DNA of 64,000 nt from Pelagibius marinus (GCF_014925385.1 NZ_JACSDK010000014.1:248001-312000); one strand, 5' to 3'. Positions 10,061 through 19,312 are shown, counted from the first letter of the stretch. Made by a program: numbers and translations. The notes: generated by a model not told the origin, from the letters alone.

Positions 10061-10645
10061 CTAGTTCTCCAAGGCTGCCGGCTTGCGCGGCGGGACGAGT
10101 TGGATGGGTGCGCCGGGCCGCGACGGGGCGGCGGGGCCTGCGCCGGTGTCCAGGGGCGAGGCACCGTAGAGGCGGCTGGTGATGCTGGAGAGGTCGGCGG
10201 GCGGCGTGGCGGCAGCGGAGCCGGTGACGGCCGGGGGCACGGCCGCGCCTGCGAAGGCCCCGCGCCCGCGGGCATAGTCCTCGGCCCGGTAGCTCAGCAG
10301 GCGGCCGTCCTCGATGACATAGACGACGCTGCCATCCGGGCCGCTGTCGGCCGGGACGGCGGGCGTCGCGGGGAGGGGACGACCGGCGCCGGTGACCAGG
10401 GGCGCCGTTTCCGGCGGCGGCGCCGCCGCCCGAGACGCGGGGGGGGGCGGCCCCCCCGCACCGAAGGTGCGGGCGTAAACCGAACTGTAGGGCGATCCGT
10501 CGGAGGCGGCGTAGGTGGGGGAGAAATAGCTCGCGTCCTGCGCCGCCGCGGTTCCGGTGCCGCCCGCCGCCGTGACGAGCAGGACCAGGATCCAGGCGCG
10601 CCGCAGGCGGACCCGGCCAAATTCATGGCCGCTGATTGCCGGCAT
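10061..10645 (-). CDS. Secreted Pro/Ala-rich protein of unknown function
   Basis: With the ATG at 10645 the protein is 194 residues: an arginine-rich N-terminus, a hydrophobic segment (AWILVLLVTAAGGTG) ending in a likely signal-peptidase site TAAA-QD, then a low-complexity region rich in Pro, Ala and Gly. A short ordered block reads GSVVYVIEDGRLLSYRAEDY. It contains the long C and G runs at about 10439-10457. It sits 43 bp upstream of queA on the same strand and could be co-transcribed with it. I do not recognise the family. Confidence 0.6.
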   Translation of the reverse strand: MPAISGHEFGRVRLRRAWILVLLVTAAGGTGTAAAQDASYFSPTYAASDGSPYSSVYARTFGAGGPPPPASRAAAPPPETAPLVTGAGRPLPATPAVPADSGPDGSVVYVIEDGRLLSYRAEDYARGRGAFAGAAVPPAVTGSAAATPPADLSSITSRLYGASPLDTGAGPAAPSRPGAPIQLVPPRKPAALEN

Positions 10646-10795
10646 GAGACCCCCAATCTCCCCGGGGCGCGGCTTCCGCCGGCACCCCGGGTCCGTTTGT
10701 GGGCCCATTTAGCGGCTTGCGGGGCTCTGCGTCCAGGATTGAGTGGTCCAGGACCGAACGGTCTGGGTCAGAGTGGTCCCCGTGCCGCGGCGCGG

Positions 10796-11251
10796 TCAGG
10801 AGGCTATATCGGCGATCTGGTCCTGGTCGCCCACGGTCCTCACCAGGGCATAGATCTGTCGCCGTACGCCGGGATCCGAGATCCGGTTGTAGGCCTGGAT
10901 CAGCTTCAGGGTATCGCTTTTGCCCAGCAGGGCCCCGACCTGGTCGTCAGAGCCTGCGCCGCGGTCGCGGTCGGCGGACTCCTGCGTCGGGGCCTCGCCC
11001 TCGGCCGGAATTTTCTCGAAAAAATAGCCGACCGGGACATGCAGCGTCCGGGCCAGATGGAACAGACGGCTGGCGAAGATACGGTTGGTCCCGCGCTCGT
11101 ATTTTTGGATCTGCTGGAAGGTGATGCCCAGGGCGCGCGCCAGGGTCTCCTGGCTGAACCCCATCGCCAGGCGGCGCAGGCGCAGGCGTGAGCCGATGGC
11201 GATGTCGATGGGATCGGGGGTGGCGGAGGTAAGGCGTGGTTTTTCGGTCAC
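10796..11251 (-). CDS. XRE-family helix-turn-helix regulator
   Basis: A DNA-binding regulator of about 151 residues. The HTH runs over about residues 14-69: IGSRLRLRRLAMGFSQETLA, then ALGITFQQIQKYERGTNRI, a classical Cro/CI helix-turn-helix. The C-terminal tail is conserved in alphaproteobacterial relatives (LIQAYNRISDPGVRRQI). I chose GTG at 11251, with AAGAGAT about 9 nt upstream; a TTG at 11272 would add seven residues. Its targets are unknown and it is not obviously linked to its neighbours. Confidence 0.85.
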   Translation of the reverse strand: MTEKPRLTSATPDPIDIAIGSRLRLRRLAMGFSQETLARALGITFQQIQKYERGTNRIFASRLFHLARTLHVPVGYFFEKIPAEGEAPTQESADRDRGAGSDDQVGALLGKSDTLKLIQAYNRISDPGVRRQIYALVRTVGDQDQIADIAS

Positions 11252-11481
11252 TGTCTGGATCTCTTTTTGCAATTCGACCCAGCGGCGATGGGTGGGAAAT
11301 GGGCTATTGACTGGTTTTCTGCGGTATCAGGCTTACCGCAAACCTTTTCCGGCGATCAAGCATGCGAATTGATCAGGTTGCGGCTCACCGGGGCGCTTAG
11401 GCGCCTCCTAACAATGGTACGGAAGATCGCCCCTTTCGGGGTGCAGAAGAGGGTGATTTTTTTTGGACTGCTTTTGGGGCG

Positions 11482-11874
11482 TTAGGTGCTGGATTTGCGC
11501 CAGACGGCGTGTTCGCCGGCGGTATCCGCGCCGCAGGGCCTGCTGGCGATGGCGGCCTCCGCTCGGGCTGTCGCGGTGGCGACCGAGGGAAAGACGTCGG
11601 AGAGGGCCTTTAGGATGGGCGCCACCTCGGGGCTGGAGACCGAATAGAACACGGTCTGGGCCGAGCGCCGCGTCTTGACCAGGTTGTCCCGGCGCAGCTT
11701 GGCGAGGTGCTGGGAAAGCGCCGACTGGCTCAGCCCGACCAGGCGGCAAAGCTCGGTGACCGAGTGTTCGCGCTCGCAGAGATGGCATAGGATGACCAGA
11801 CGCCGCTCATTACCCATTGCTCGAAGCAAGCGGCTGGCGCGGCCCGACGTCAAGAGGAGGGATCCGAACGACAT
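11482..11874 (-). CDS. ArsR/SmtB-family winged-helix repressor
   Basis: A 130-residue regulator with the ArsR fold; the recognition helix is in VGLSQSALSQHLAKLRRDNL (about residues 46-65). Cysteines lie at 30, 33, 43 and 114. Cys30 in ILCHL sits where sulfide-sensing BigR/SqrR-type members carry one of their two redox cysteines. I do not see an obvious second one at the matching C-terminal helix, so the sensing mode is open. It is divergent from a TusA-like sulfur carrier 110 bp away, which hints at a sulfur signal. The ATG at 11874 lacks a strong ribosome binding site; Met20 is an alternative start but would trim helix 1. Confidence 0.85.
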   Translation of the reverse strand: MSFGSLLLTSGRASRLLRAMGNERRLVILCHLCEREHSVTELCRLVGLSQSALSQHLAKLRRDNLVKTRRSAQTVFYSVSSPEVAPILKALSDVFPSVATATARAEAAIASRPCGADTAGEHAVWRKSST

Positions 11875-11940
11875 GTAGTTGATACTTGTTCGCCGGGGGT
11901 GATGGTCAAGGGCAGGGGTGTTTTTTTTCCCTCAACTATC

Positions 11941-11957
11941 TATCTGACGTATCTGAC
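11941..11957. promoter_or_regulatory. Tandem 8-bp direct repeat in the ArsR/TusA intergenic region
   Basis: TATCTGAC occurs at 11941-11948 and again at 11950-11957, a 9-bp period. It lies in the 110-bp gap between the divergent ArsR and TusA-like genes and could be an operator. No direct evidence of binding. Confidence 0.3.
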
Positions 11958-11984
11958 AAAATCGAGAGCCGAGACGAAAATATC

Positions 11985-12212
11985 GTGACTACCACTTTTT
12001 TGGACGCTACCGGCCTGCGCTGTCCCCTGCCGGTGCTGCGCGCCCGCAAGGCGATGAAGGGCGTCGCCGCCGGCGGCCTGCTTGAGGTCAAGGCCACCGA
12101 TCCGGGTGCGGTGGCCGATTTTCAGTCGTTCTGCGAGACCACCGGCGACGAGCTGGTGGAGTGGCTGGAGGACGATGGCGTCTTCCTGTTCCGTATCCGC
12201 AAGGCTGGCTAG
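11985..12212 (+). CDS. TusA-like sulfurtransferase/sulfur carrier
   Basis: A 75-residue protein of the TusA/YeeD/SirA family, with the signature GLRCPLPVLRARKAM whose cysteine (about residue 13) carries persulfide sulfur. Members deliver sulfur for tRNA thiolation, molybdenum cofactor or sulfur oxidation. I chose GTG at 11985 because it gives the usual family length; codons upstream stay open to 11886 but look non-coding. It is divergent from the ArsR regulator. The strongest alternative is a general house-keeping TusA. Confidence 0.85.
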   Translation: MTTTFLDATGLRCPLPVLRARKAMKGVAAGGLLEVKATDPGAVADFQSFCETTGDELVEWLEDDGVFLFRIRKAG

Positions 12213-12221
12213 GGCCGCGCG

Positions 12222-15200
12222 CTATTCGCCGAGGGCCGGTTGGGTCCCGCGGCCGTCGGGGCGCGGCGCGCGGTCTTTGACCGGCTCACGGCCTTCCAGC
12301 AGGCCGACCAGCAGCGAGAGCATGGGCGGGATGATCAGCAGGGTCAGGGCCGCCGACATGGCCAGGCCGCCGATCACCACGGACCCGAGGCCGCGGTAGA
12401 GCTCAGAGCCCGCGCCCGGGAAGAACACCAGCGGCAGCATGCCGACGACCGAGGTGAGGGTCGACATGAAGATCGGCCGGATCCGGTTGCGCGTCGCCTC
12501 GACGATCGCCGGGCCCGCCGCCATCCCTTCTTCGCGCAGGTGATAGAGGGTCTGGTGGACCAGCAGGATGGCGTTGTTCACCACGATGCCGATCAGGATG
12601 ACGAAGCCCAGCAGCGTCAGCATGTCCAGGGGCTGATAGGTATAGAGGTTCAGCACCGCCAGCCCGGCGACGCCGCCGGCGGTGGCCAGCGGTACCGACA
12701 GCAGGATGATCAGCGGGTAGAAGAAGCTCTCGAAGAGCACGGCCATGACCAGGTAGACGATGGCGATGGCCAGCGCCAGCTGGACCACCATGGCGTTCCA
12801 GGTCTGGGTCAGCTTGTCGGCGGTGCCGGAGATGGTGAACTCCACCCCCGGCGGCAGGCCGGCCTGTTCCATCGGCACCATGACCTGATCGCGCAGGATC
12901 TCCAGCGCCGCTTCCAGGGGGATGCCCGGCGCCGGCCGGATCTCCAGCGTGATGGTGCGGGCGCGCTCGTGGTGGCGCACCTCCGTCGGGCCCGAGGTCA
13001 GGACTATCTCCGCCAGGGAGGAGGCGGGCAGGATGTCGCCGCTGGAGGTCACCACCGGCAGGCTGGCAATGCCCTGGGTCTCGACGACGTTGGCCTCAGG
13101 TCCCTGCAGCATGAGGTCCAGGCGGTCATTGCCGACGGTCACCTCCAGCACGCGCAGGCCGTCGTTGAAGGTGTCGATGGCCTCGCCGAACTGGCGCGCG
13201 CTGATGCCGTTGTCGGCCAGACGCACGCGGTCGGGGAACAACCGCACCTCCGGCGCGCCCAGCTCCAGGCCGGGGTTGGGGCGCAGCTGGTTGCCCTTCT
13301 CGCGCGGCAGGATCTGCGCGATGCGCCCCACCGCCTGCTGCGCCACCTGCAGGATCGGCTCCAGCTGCTGGCCGGAGATGTTGAGGTCGATCTTGCGTCC
13401 CGAGCCGATGCCGCGCCCGAAGATGGAGGGCTGGCTGATGAAGCCGAAGGTGCCGGGCTCGCTGAACACTGGGCCTTCCAGCAGCGGGATGACCTCCGCC
13501 GCGCGCTGCGGCTCCGCCGAGGTGGCGCCGATGAAGGTGTTGGCGTTGAAGGCGACGAAGAAGAAGCGGTCCATCTTCGGCGGCGGCCGCTGCCCGGCCC
13601 CGGCGCCGAAGCCCGCCAGCAGGCTGCCGAAGCTTTCCTTCACATCCAGCAGCAGTTCGCCCGGCAGGGCGCTGATCCGTTCCTGCAGGGTTCTTTCATC
13701 CTCCGCCGGTTCCTCCAGTGAGGATTCCTGCTCCGTCCAGTGCGGCCGCGTGGCGGTCTCGACGCCCTCGGCAATGTTCACCATGGTGTCGAGGTTGTAG
13801 CCGGGCGGCGGAATGATGATTCCGAAGACCAGGTTGCGGTTGCCTTCGGGCAGGTATTCCAGCTTCGGCAGGTAGTGCCAGCTGCCGTAGAGCGCAACCG
13901 TGGTGACCGCCGCCACCGTTCCCAACGCGGCCAGACGGCTGCGCACCACCAGCCGGGCGAAGCCGACCACCGTGGCGACGAAGCCCTTGGCGAGCTGGTC
14001 GATCACCGGCAGATGCAGGCGCGTGACGCTGTGGTCGGAGTGCGACTTGCCGCCGTTGCCCAGCAGCCGGCTGGAGAGCGCCGGCAGCACCGTGATGGAG
14101 ACCAAGAGGGACAGCATGACCGAGACGGAGATCGCCACCGCGATGTCGCGGAACAGCTGACCCACTTCCAGTTCCATGACCAGGATCGGGATGAAGACCA
14201 TCACCGTGGTCAGGGCCGAGACCAGCACCGCGCCCCAGACCTGCTTGGCGCCCAGGTAGGCGGCCTCGCGCACCGGGCGGCCCTGTTCGCGCAGGCGGTA
14301 GATGTTCTCCAGCACGACGATGGCGGCGTCGACCACCATGCCGACGGCGAAGGCGATGCCGGCCAGCGAGATGACGTTGATCGAGCGCCCCAGCGCGGCC
14401 ATGGCGACGAAGGCGCCGATCACCGAGACGGGGATGGCGATGGAGACCACCAGGGTCGCCCGGAAGGAGCGCAGGAAGAGCAGCAGAATGATGGCCGCCA
14501 GGGAGCCGCCGACCCAGATATTCTGCTGTACCAGGTTGATGGCGGAATCGATGTAGACCGTCTCGTCGTAGACCTGGCGCAGTTTCAGCCCGGCGGCGGG
14601 GATGGGCCCTTCGTTTAGTTCCCTGATTGCCGCGCGGATGCCCTTCATGGTCTCGATGACGTTGGCGCCGGTCTCGCGGATGGCGTTCATGGCCAGGGCG
14701 GCGTGGCCGCGCATGCGGATGGAGGCCCGCGCCTCCTTGTAGCCGAAACGCACGTCGGCGATGTCGCCGATGAGCACGCGGGCCACGCGGCCGCTGGCGG
14801 CGTTCTCGTCGCTGCGCACCACGACCGAGCGCACCGCCTCAATGGTGTTCAGCTCGCCCTCAGTGCGCACCACGTAGCGGCGCTTGCCCTCGTCGACGTC
14901 GCCGGCGCTGAAGGAGGCGTTGGCGCGGCGCAGGGCGTCGACCACCTCGCTGACCGTCAGGCGGTAGCGGGCCAGCACCTGCGGTTCGACGGTCACCTGG
15001 ATTTCCCGTTCGGTGCCGCCGTAGACGTTGATGCGGCTGACCCCGGGGACGCGCTCCAGGCGTTCCTGGATGACGTTCTCGGCGAAGTCGCCGTATTCGC
15101 TCATCGGCCGCTCGTTGCCGGCTTCGCGGGTCAGGATGAACCAGGCGATGGCATTGTCTTCGGCGCCGGCGGTGTCGAGCGTCGGTTCGTCGGCTTCGTC

Positions 15201-15557
15201 GGGATAGCCGTTGACGCGGTCGAGCCGGTTGGAGACCAGCAGCAGCGCCCGGTCCATGTTGGTGCCGACGGCGAACTCCAGGGTGACGCGGCTGCGCCCG
15301 CGTTCGGACCGCGAGGTGATCTCCTCCAGCCCCTCGATGCCCTTCAGCTCTTCTTCCTGGCGGTTGGTGATCTCGCGTTCCACCTCGGCCGGCGCCGCGC
15401 CGGCCCATTCGGTGGTCACCGTGATGACCGGGCTGTTGGTGTCCGGGGCGAGCTGGATGGGAATGGTCTGCAGGGCCACCAGGCCGAACATCACGACCAT
15501 CAGCACGGCGGCGACGACGGCGATGGGACGTTCAATGGCGGTCTTGATGAGGTTCAT
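12222..15557 (-). CDS. RND-family efflux transporter permease (HAE1 type)
   Basis: Inner-membrane proton-driven pump that expels drugs or other hydrophobic compounds with an adaptor and an outer-membrane channel. The 1111-residue protein has the RND layout: first helix near residues 10-28, a large periplasmic domain, helices 2-6 from about 340, a second periplasmic domain, and a final helix block. The TM4 motif reads GMVVDAAIVVLENIYR, so one of the two aspartates known from AcrB is alanine here. A TTG codon lies just upstream, but the ATG at 15557 overlaps the adaptor stop as TGATG and is the likely start. No outer-membrane channel gene is adjacent. Confidence 0.95.
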   Translation of the reverse strand: MNLIKTAIERPIAVVAAVLMVVMFGLVALQTIPIQLAPDTNSPVITVTTEWAGAAPAEVEREITNRQEEELKGIEGLEEITSRSERGRSRVTLEFAVGTNMDRALLLVSNRLDRVNGYPDEADEPTLDTAGAEDNAIAWFILTREAGNERPMSEYGDFAENVIQERLERVPGVSRINVYGGTEREIQVTVEPQVLARYRLTVSEVVDALRRANASFSAGDVDEGKRRYVVRTEGELNTIEAVRSVVVRSDENAASGRVARVLIGDIADVRFGYKEARASIRMRGHAALAMNAIRETGANVIETMKGIRAAIRELNEGPIPAAGLKLRQVYDETVYIDSAINLVQQNIWVGGSLAAIILLLFLRSFRATLVVSIAIPVSVIGAFVAMAALGRSINVISLAGIAFAVGMVVDAAIVVLENIYRLREQGRPVREAAYLGAKQVWGAVLVSALTTVMVFIPILVMELEVGQLFRDIAVAISVSVMLSLLVSITVLPALSSRLLGNGGKSHSDHSVTRLHLPVIDQLAKGFVATVVGFARLVVRSRLAALGTVAAVTTVALYGSWHYLPKLEYLPEGNRNLVFGIIIPPPGYNLDTMVNIAEGVETATRPHWTEQESSLEEPAEDERTLQERISALPGELLLDVKESFGSLLAGFGAGAGQRPPPKMDRFFFVAFNANTFIGATSAEPQRAAEVIPLLEGPVFSEPGTFGFISQPSIFGRGIGSGRKIDLNISGQQLEPILQVAQQAVGRIAQILPREKGNQLRPNPGLELGAPEVRLFPDRVRLADNGISARQFGEAIDTFNDGLRVLEVTVGNDRLDLMLQGPEANVVETQGIASLPVVTSSGDILPASSLAEIVLTSGPTEVRHHERARTITLEIRPAPGIPLEAALEILRDQVMVPMEQAGLPPGVEFTISGTADKLTQTWNAMVVQLALAIAIVYLVMAVLFESFFYPLIILLSVPLATAGGVAGLAVLNLYTYQPLDMLTLLGFVILIGIVVNNAILLVHQTLYHLREEGMAAGPAIVEATRNRIRPIFMSTLTSVVGMLPLVFFPGAGSELYRGLGSVVIGGLAMSAALTLLIIPPMLSLLVGLLEGREPVKDRAPRPDGRGTQPALGE

Positions 15558-16720
15558 CAAGAAGCCTCTTCGATTTGCACCGGCGTCCCAGGTTGCAGTC
15601 GTTCGTTGCCGCGCACCACAACCAGATCACCCGCGGCGAGCCCGTCGAGCACCTCGTAGCGGCTGCCCACGGCCTCGCCCAGCACGATGCTGCGCGGCTG
15701 GGCCTTACCGTCGGTGACGACGAAGACGATGGTGTCGTTCGGCCGCTTTATGATGGCGTCCTTGTGCACCGAGACGATCTCGCGCGGCGCGCCGATCGGC
15801 ACCTGCACGGTGACCGACTGCTCGTTGGCCAGGGGGGCGGTGGCGGCCTGATCCGGCGGCCCGAAATCCGGCACGAAGCGCACGGCACGGGTGCGCGTCA
15901 GCGGGTTCTCGTTGGGGATGATGGCGCGCACCGCCGCCTTGAACTTGGTTCCGTTGTCCAGGGTGACGTCGACGGTGGTGCCGGCCGAGAGGCCGAGCAG
16001 GCGGTTGGAAGGCACGTCGGCCTCCACCTCCAGGCTCTGGTCGGCGATCATGTTCACCAGTTCTTCGCCAGAGGAGGCATAGGAACCGGCCTCGCTGAGG
16101 CGCCGGGTGATGACGCCGTCGTAGGGCGCGGTTATCTGGGTGTATTCCAGGTTGATCTCGGCCAGGCGCAGCTGGGCGCGCGCCGAGGTCACCGAGGACT
16201 CGGCCTCGCTGGCTCCTGCCTGGGCGATGACGACCTCCTGCAGGGCGTCCTCGAAACGCGCCTGGCTGAAGGCGGCGGACTTCTTCAGCCCCTCCAGGCG
16301 CGCCAGTTCCTGTTGGGCCAGGGTGATCTGCGCCTGCTTGGTCTTGAGTTCGGCGCGGGCGACCGCCAGCCCGGCGGCGGCGAGGTCGCGCTCGGCCCGC
16401 ATGATGGAGTCGTCTAGCACGGCGAGAACGTCGCCCGCGGCGACCCGGTCGCCCACTTCCACGCGAAATTCCAGGATCGGTCCGCCGATGCGTGCGGCGA
16501 CGGAGCCGGCCTGGCGCGCCACCAGGCGGCCGATCACCGGCACGGTTTGTTTCAACGGTTCGCTGCGCACCGCGTTGACGCGCACGCGCGAGGGATCCTG
16601 CTGCGCGGCGGCGGGGCCGGGGTCAAGCGCGGCGGCGGTCAGGCCCAGTAGAATGGCCGCCAGCGGCACAAGGCCGGCGACGGCCGAGCGGCGCTTTGCC
16701 GTTCGTACGTATGCGATCAA
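15557..16720 (-). CDS. RND efflux periplasmic adaptor (membrane fusion protein)
   Basis: Links the RND pump to an outer-membrane channel. It has an N-terminal anchor/signal (AGLVPLAAILLGLTAAAL), a lipoyl-like half motif (IGGPILEFRVEVGDRVAAGD), a long helical hairpin (about residues 100-170, rich in Ala, Glu and Gln), the second half (LEYTQITAPYDGVITRR) and a beta-barrel region. I propose TTG at 16720: GGAGAG lies 5 nt upstream and the protein then starts directly at the signal. A GTG at 16774 would add 18 residues but has no ribosome binding site. Upstream gene of the pair with the permease. Confidence 0.92.
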   Translation of the reverse strand: MIAYVRTAKRRSAVAGLVPLAAILLGLTAAALDPGPAAAQQDPSRVRVNAVRSEPLKQTVPVIGRLVARQAGSVAARIGGPILEFRVEVGDRVAAGDVLAVLDDSIMRAERDLAAAGLAVARAELKTKQAQITLAQQELARLEGLKKSAAFSQARFEDALQEVVIAQAGASEAESSVTSARAQLRLAEINLEYTQITAPYDGVITRRLSEAGSYASSGEELVNMIADQSLEVEADVPSNRLLGLSAGTTVDVTLDNGTKFKAAVRAIIPNENPLTRTRAVRFVPDFGPPDQAATAPLANEQSVTVQVPIGAPREIVSVHKDAIIKRPNDTIVFVVTDGKAQPRSIVLGEAVGSRYEVLDGLAAGDLVVVRGNERLQPGTPVQIEEAS

Positions 16721-17008
16721 GTTCGCTCTCCACGGGCCCTTGGGTCGCGGGGGGCTTTCTGCCGCCGTCCGCACCGGAAAAGTTCAGCTATTCTCAACAA
16801 TTGGCGCGAGTTCAGGGGGGAGTCAATGCCACAGATGCAGGCGCGAAAGGACTCCTGACAGGCCCCTGAAGGCGCGGCAGAGCGCGCAATTCGGGTCTTC
16901 GCGGGGCTCCATTGCCGCGCGCCGGGCAAAATGCTCGGTTAAATTAACGGGCTCCAGGTTCTATGATCGGGGAGTCACGATGAACCGATTGCCCTATAGA
17001 GCCGCTTT

Positions 17009-17944
17009 ATGACCACTCTTCTTTTCAGTCACAGCGCCTGCGAAGGCCACATCCCGGATATCGGACACCCGGAGGGCCCGGTGCGCCTGAAGGCGATTCG
17101 CGAGGCGCTTTCCGCCTCGGAGTTCGATGCCCTGGAGCGCCGTGAGGCGCCGCGGGCCGAGGAAAGCCAGATCGCCCTGGTCCATCCCGGCGACTACGTG
17201 CAGAACCTGCTGCGCGCGGTGCCCGGCGAAGGCGAGGGGGAGCGGGCGCTGGATGCCGACACCATTCTTTCGCCGGGCTCCGGAGAGGCGGCCCTGCGCG
17301 CGGCTGGCGCCGTGGTGGCCGCGGTTGATGCGGTGATGGCCGGCGAGGCCGACAATGCTTTCTGCGCCGTGCGCCCGCCGGGCCACCATGCCGAACCGGA
17401 CCACGCGATGGGCTTCTGCGTCTTCAACAACGTCGCCGTCGGCGCCTTGCACGCGCGCGCGGCGCACGGTCTGCACCGCATCGCGGTGGTGGACTTCGAT
17501 GTCCACCACGGCAACGGCACCCAGGCGGCGTTCTGGGGCGACCCCGACCTGTTCTACGCCTCGACCCACCAGATGCCGCTCTTTCCAGGCACCGGCTCGG
17601 CGCGCGAGCGCGGGGTGAACGCCAACATCGTGAACGTGCCTCTGCCGCCCGGTGGCGGGTCCGAGGAGTTCCGCCAGGGCATGCGCGACAACATCGTGCC
17701 GGCCCTGACCAGCTTCCAGCCGGAGTTCCTGTTCATCTCCGCCGGATTCGACGCTCATGCCGAGGACCCGCTGGCCGGGCTGAACTTCACCGAGGACGAC
17801 TATGCCTGGGCGACACAGCAACTCATGGCCCTGGCGCGCAGTTCCTGCGGCGGCCGGCTGGTCTCGGTGCTGGAAGGCGGCTACAACCCGACTGCTCTCG
17901 GGCGCAGCGTCGCCGCCCACGTGCGTGTCCTGATGGAGGGCTGA
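17009..17944 (+). CDS. Histone-deacetylase-family amidohydrolase
   Basis: A zinc-dependent deacylase of the HDAC/AcuC/acetylpolyamine amidohydrolase superfamily, 311 residues. Visible active-site parts: GHH at 125-127, zinc ligands Asp164 and His166 in DFDVHHGNGTQ, Asp248 in SAGFDAH, and the transition-state tyrosine Tyr292 in EGGYN. The substrate is unknown; acetylated small molecules or protein lysines are possible. It precedes xseB-ispA-dxs on the same strand, a common alphaproteobacterial order, but a 191-bp gap separates it from xseB. It is divergent from the RND operon. It belongs to a different subgroup from the second deacetylase at 24636. Confidence 0.92.
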   Translation: MTTLLFSHSACEGHIPDIGHPEGPVRLKAIREALSASEFDALERREAPRAEESQIALVHPGDYVQNLLRAVPGEGEGERALDADTILSPGSGEAALRAAGAVVAAVDAVMAGEADNAFCAVRPPGHHAEPDHAMGFCVFNNVAVGALHARAAHGLHRIAVVDFDVHHGNGTQAAFWGDPDLFYASTHQMPLFPGTGSARERGVNANIVNVPLPPGGGSEEFRQGMRDNIVPALTSFQPEFLFISAGFDAHAEDPLAGLNFTEDDYAWATQQLMALARSSCGGRLVSVLEGGYNPTALGRSVAAHVRVLMEG

Positions 17945-18135
17945 AGGCCCGCGCGCCGCGCCTTGCGGGTGCAAAGAAGGGGCAAAAGGGCGCAAAAGGG
18001 CCTCCCATGGCCCTATAAGGGCTGTTTTCCCGGGCGCGCTTCCGGCATGGTCGGCGGGCGACCCGCCGCGAATCCGCCGCGGCGCAAGGAGTGAAAGGGG
18101 GGGGCGTGGGGCCCCCACGGAGTGAGACCAAGAGT

Positions 18136-18387
18136 ATGGCAGACAACGACATTCCCGCCGATATCCGCAAAATGAGCTTCGAGGAAGCGCTGGACGAGCT
18201 GAAAGCGATCGTCGGCAAGCTGGAGCAGGGCCAGGGCACGCTGGACAGCGCCATCGGCGACTACGACCGCGGCGCTGCGCTGAAGCGGCATTGCGATGCC
18301 AAGCTGCGCGAGGCCCAGGCCAAGATCGAGAAGATCAGCCTCTCCGCCGACGGCAGCGTGAGCAGCGAGGCCCTCGATGTCGAGTAG
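18136..18387 (+). CDS. xseB: Exodeoxyribonuclease VII small subunit
   Basis: Small helical subunit of exonuclease VII, which degrades single-stranded DNA with XseA. It is 83 residues, with the family core MSFEEALDELKAIVGKLEQG followed by DYDRGAALKRHCDAKL. The ATG at 18136 fits the family start. The stop overlaps the ispA start by 11 bp. The large subunit xseA is not in the window. Confidence 0.95.
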   Translation: MADNDIPADIRKMSFEEALDELKAIVGKLEQGQGTLDSAIGDYDRGAALKRHCDAKLREAQAKIEKISLSADGSVSSEALDVE

Positions 18388-19312
18388 CCGCGTTCAGATG
18401 CAAGGAGAGAGCCTGCCGTCCGGGGAGGGCGACCTGCAGGAAGCGCTGAAGGCCCGGGCGGCGGCCGTGACCGGCCTGCTGGATGAGCTGCTGCCGCCGG
18501 TCGAGGGCCCGCGCGGCGCTGTCATCGAGGCCATGCGCTATGCCGCGCTGGGCGGCGGCAAGCGGCTGAGGCCGTTTCTGGTCTGCGAAACAGCCCGCCT
18601 GTTCGACGTGCCGCAGGACCAGGCGCTGAGGGCCGGGGCGGCGCTGGAGATGGTGCACTGCTACAGCCTGATCCACGACGACCTGCCGGCCATGGACGAC
18701 AGTGACCTGCGCCACGGCAAGCCGACGGCTCACCTGGCCTTCGACGAAGCGATCGCGATCCTGGCCGGCGACGGCCTATTGACCGAGGCCTTCACGGTGC
18801 TGTCCGACCCGCGCACCCATGCGAAGGCGGAAGTGCGCTGCGCGCTGGTCGCCCAGCTGGCCGCGGCCGCCGGAGCGGCGGGCATGGTCGGCGGGCAGAT
18901 GATCGACATCTCGCCGGAGCGCAGCGGCCTGGACCTGGCCGGGATCTCGGAACTGCAGAGCCTCAAGACGGGGGCGCTGATCCGCTACGCCTGCGAGGCG
19001 GGGGCGATCCTGGGCGAGGCCGGCGCCGCCGAGCGGCAGGCCCTGGTCGCCTATGCCGAGGACCTGGGCCTGGCCTTCCAGATCGCCGACGACCTGCTGG
19101 ACGAGGAGAGCACGCCCGAGGCGCTGGGCAAGCCCACCGGCCAGGATGCAAACCTTGGAAAAGCCACCTTCGTGGACCAGCTTGGCGTCGAGACAGCGCG
19201 CGAAAAGGCCCGGGAACTGGTCCATTCCGCTTGTGCACGGCTTGATCTTTTCGGTCAAAAGTCGGACCTTCTAAGGCAGACGGCGGCTTTTGTCGTCTCT
19301 CGCCGGTCTTGA
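18377..19312 (+). CDS. ispA: Farnesyl diphosphate synthase (geranyltranstransferase)
   Basis: Condenses isopentenyl diphosphate with dimethylallyl and geranyl diphosphate. Its 311 residues carry both Asp-rich motifs: DDLPAMDD (first) and FQIADDLLD (second), plus GGGKRLRPFL near the N-terminus for diphosphate binding. The ATG at 18377 lies inside the end of xseB; Met8 at 18398 is an alternative start. Together with dxs downstream it supplies C15 precursors for quinones, hopanoids or carotenoids. Confidence 0.93.
   Translation: MSSSRVQMQGESLPSGEGDLQEALKARAAAVTGLLDELLPPVEGPRGAVIEAMRYAALGGGKRLRPFLVCETARLFDVPQDQALRAGAALEMVHCYSLIHDDLPAMDDSDLRHGKPTAHLAFDEAIAILAGDGLLTEAFTVLSDPRTHAKAEVRCALVAQLAAAAGAAGMVGGQMIDISPERSGLDLAGISELQSLKTGALIRYACEAGAILGEAGAAERQALVAYAEDLGLAFQIADDLLDEESTPEALGKPTGQDANLGKATFVDQLGVETAREKARELVHSACARLDLFGQKSDLLRQTAAFVVSRRS

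Noticed and set aside
11482-11874. Firm naming of the ArsR protein as BigR/SqrR
   Set aside because: The second redox cysteine is not seen at the expected place, so only the family is called.
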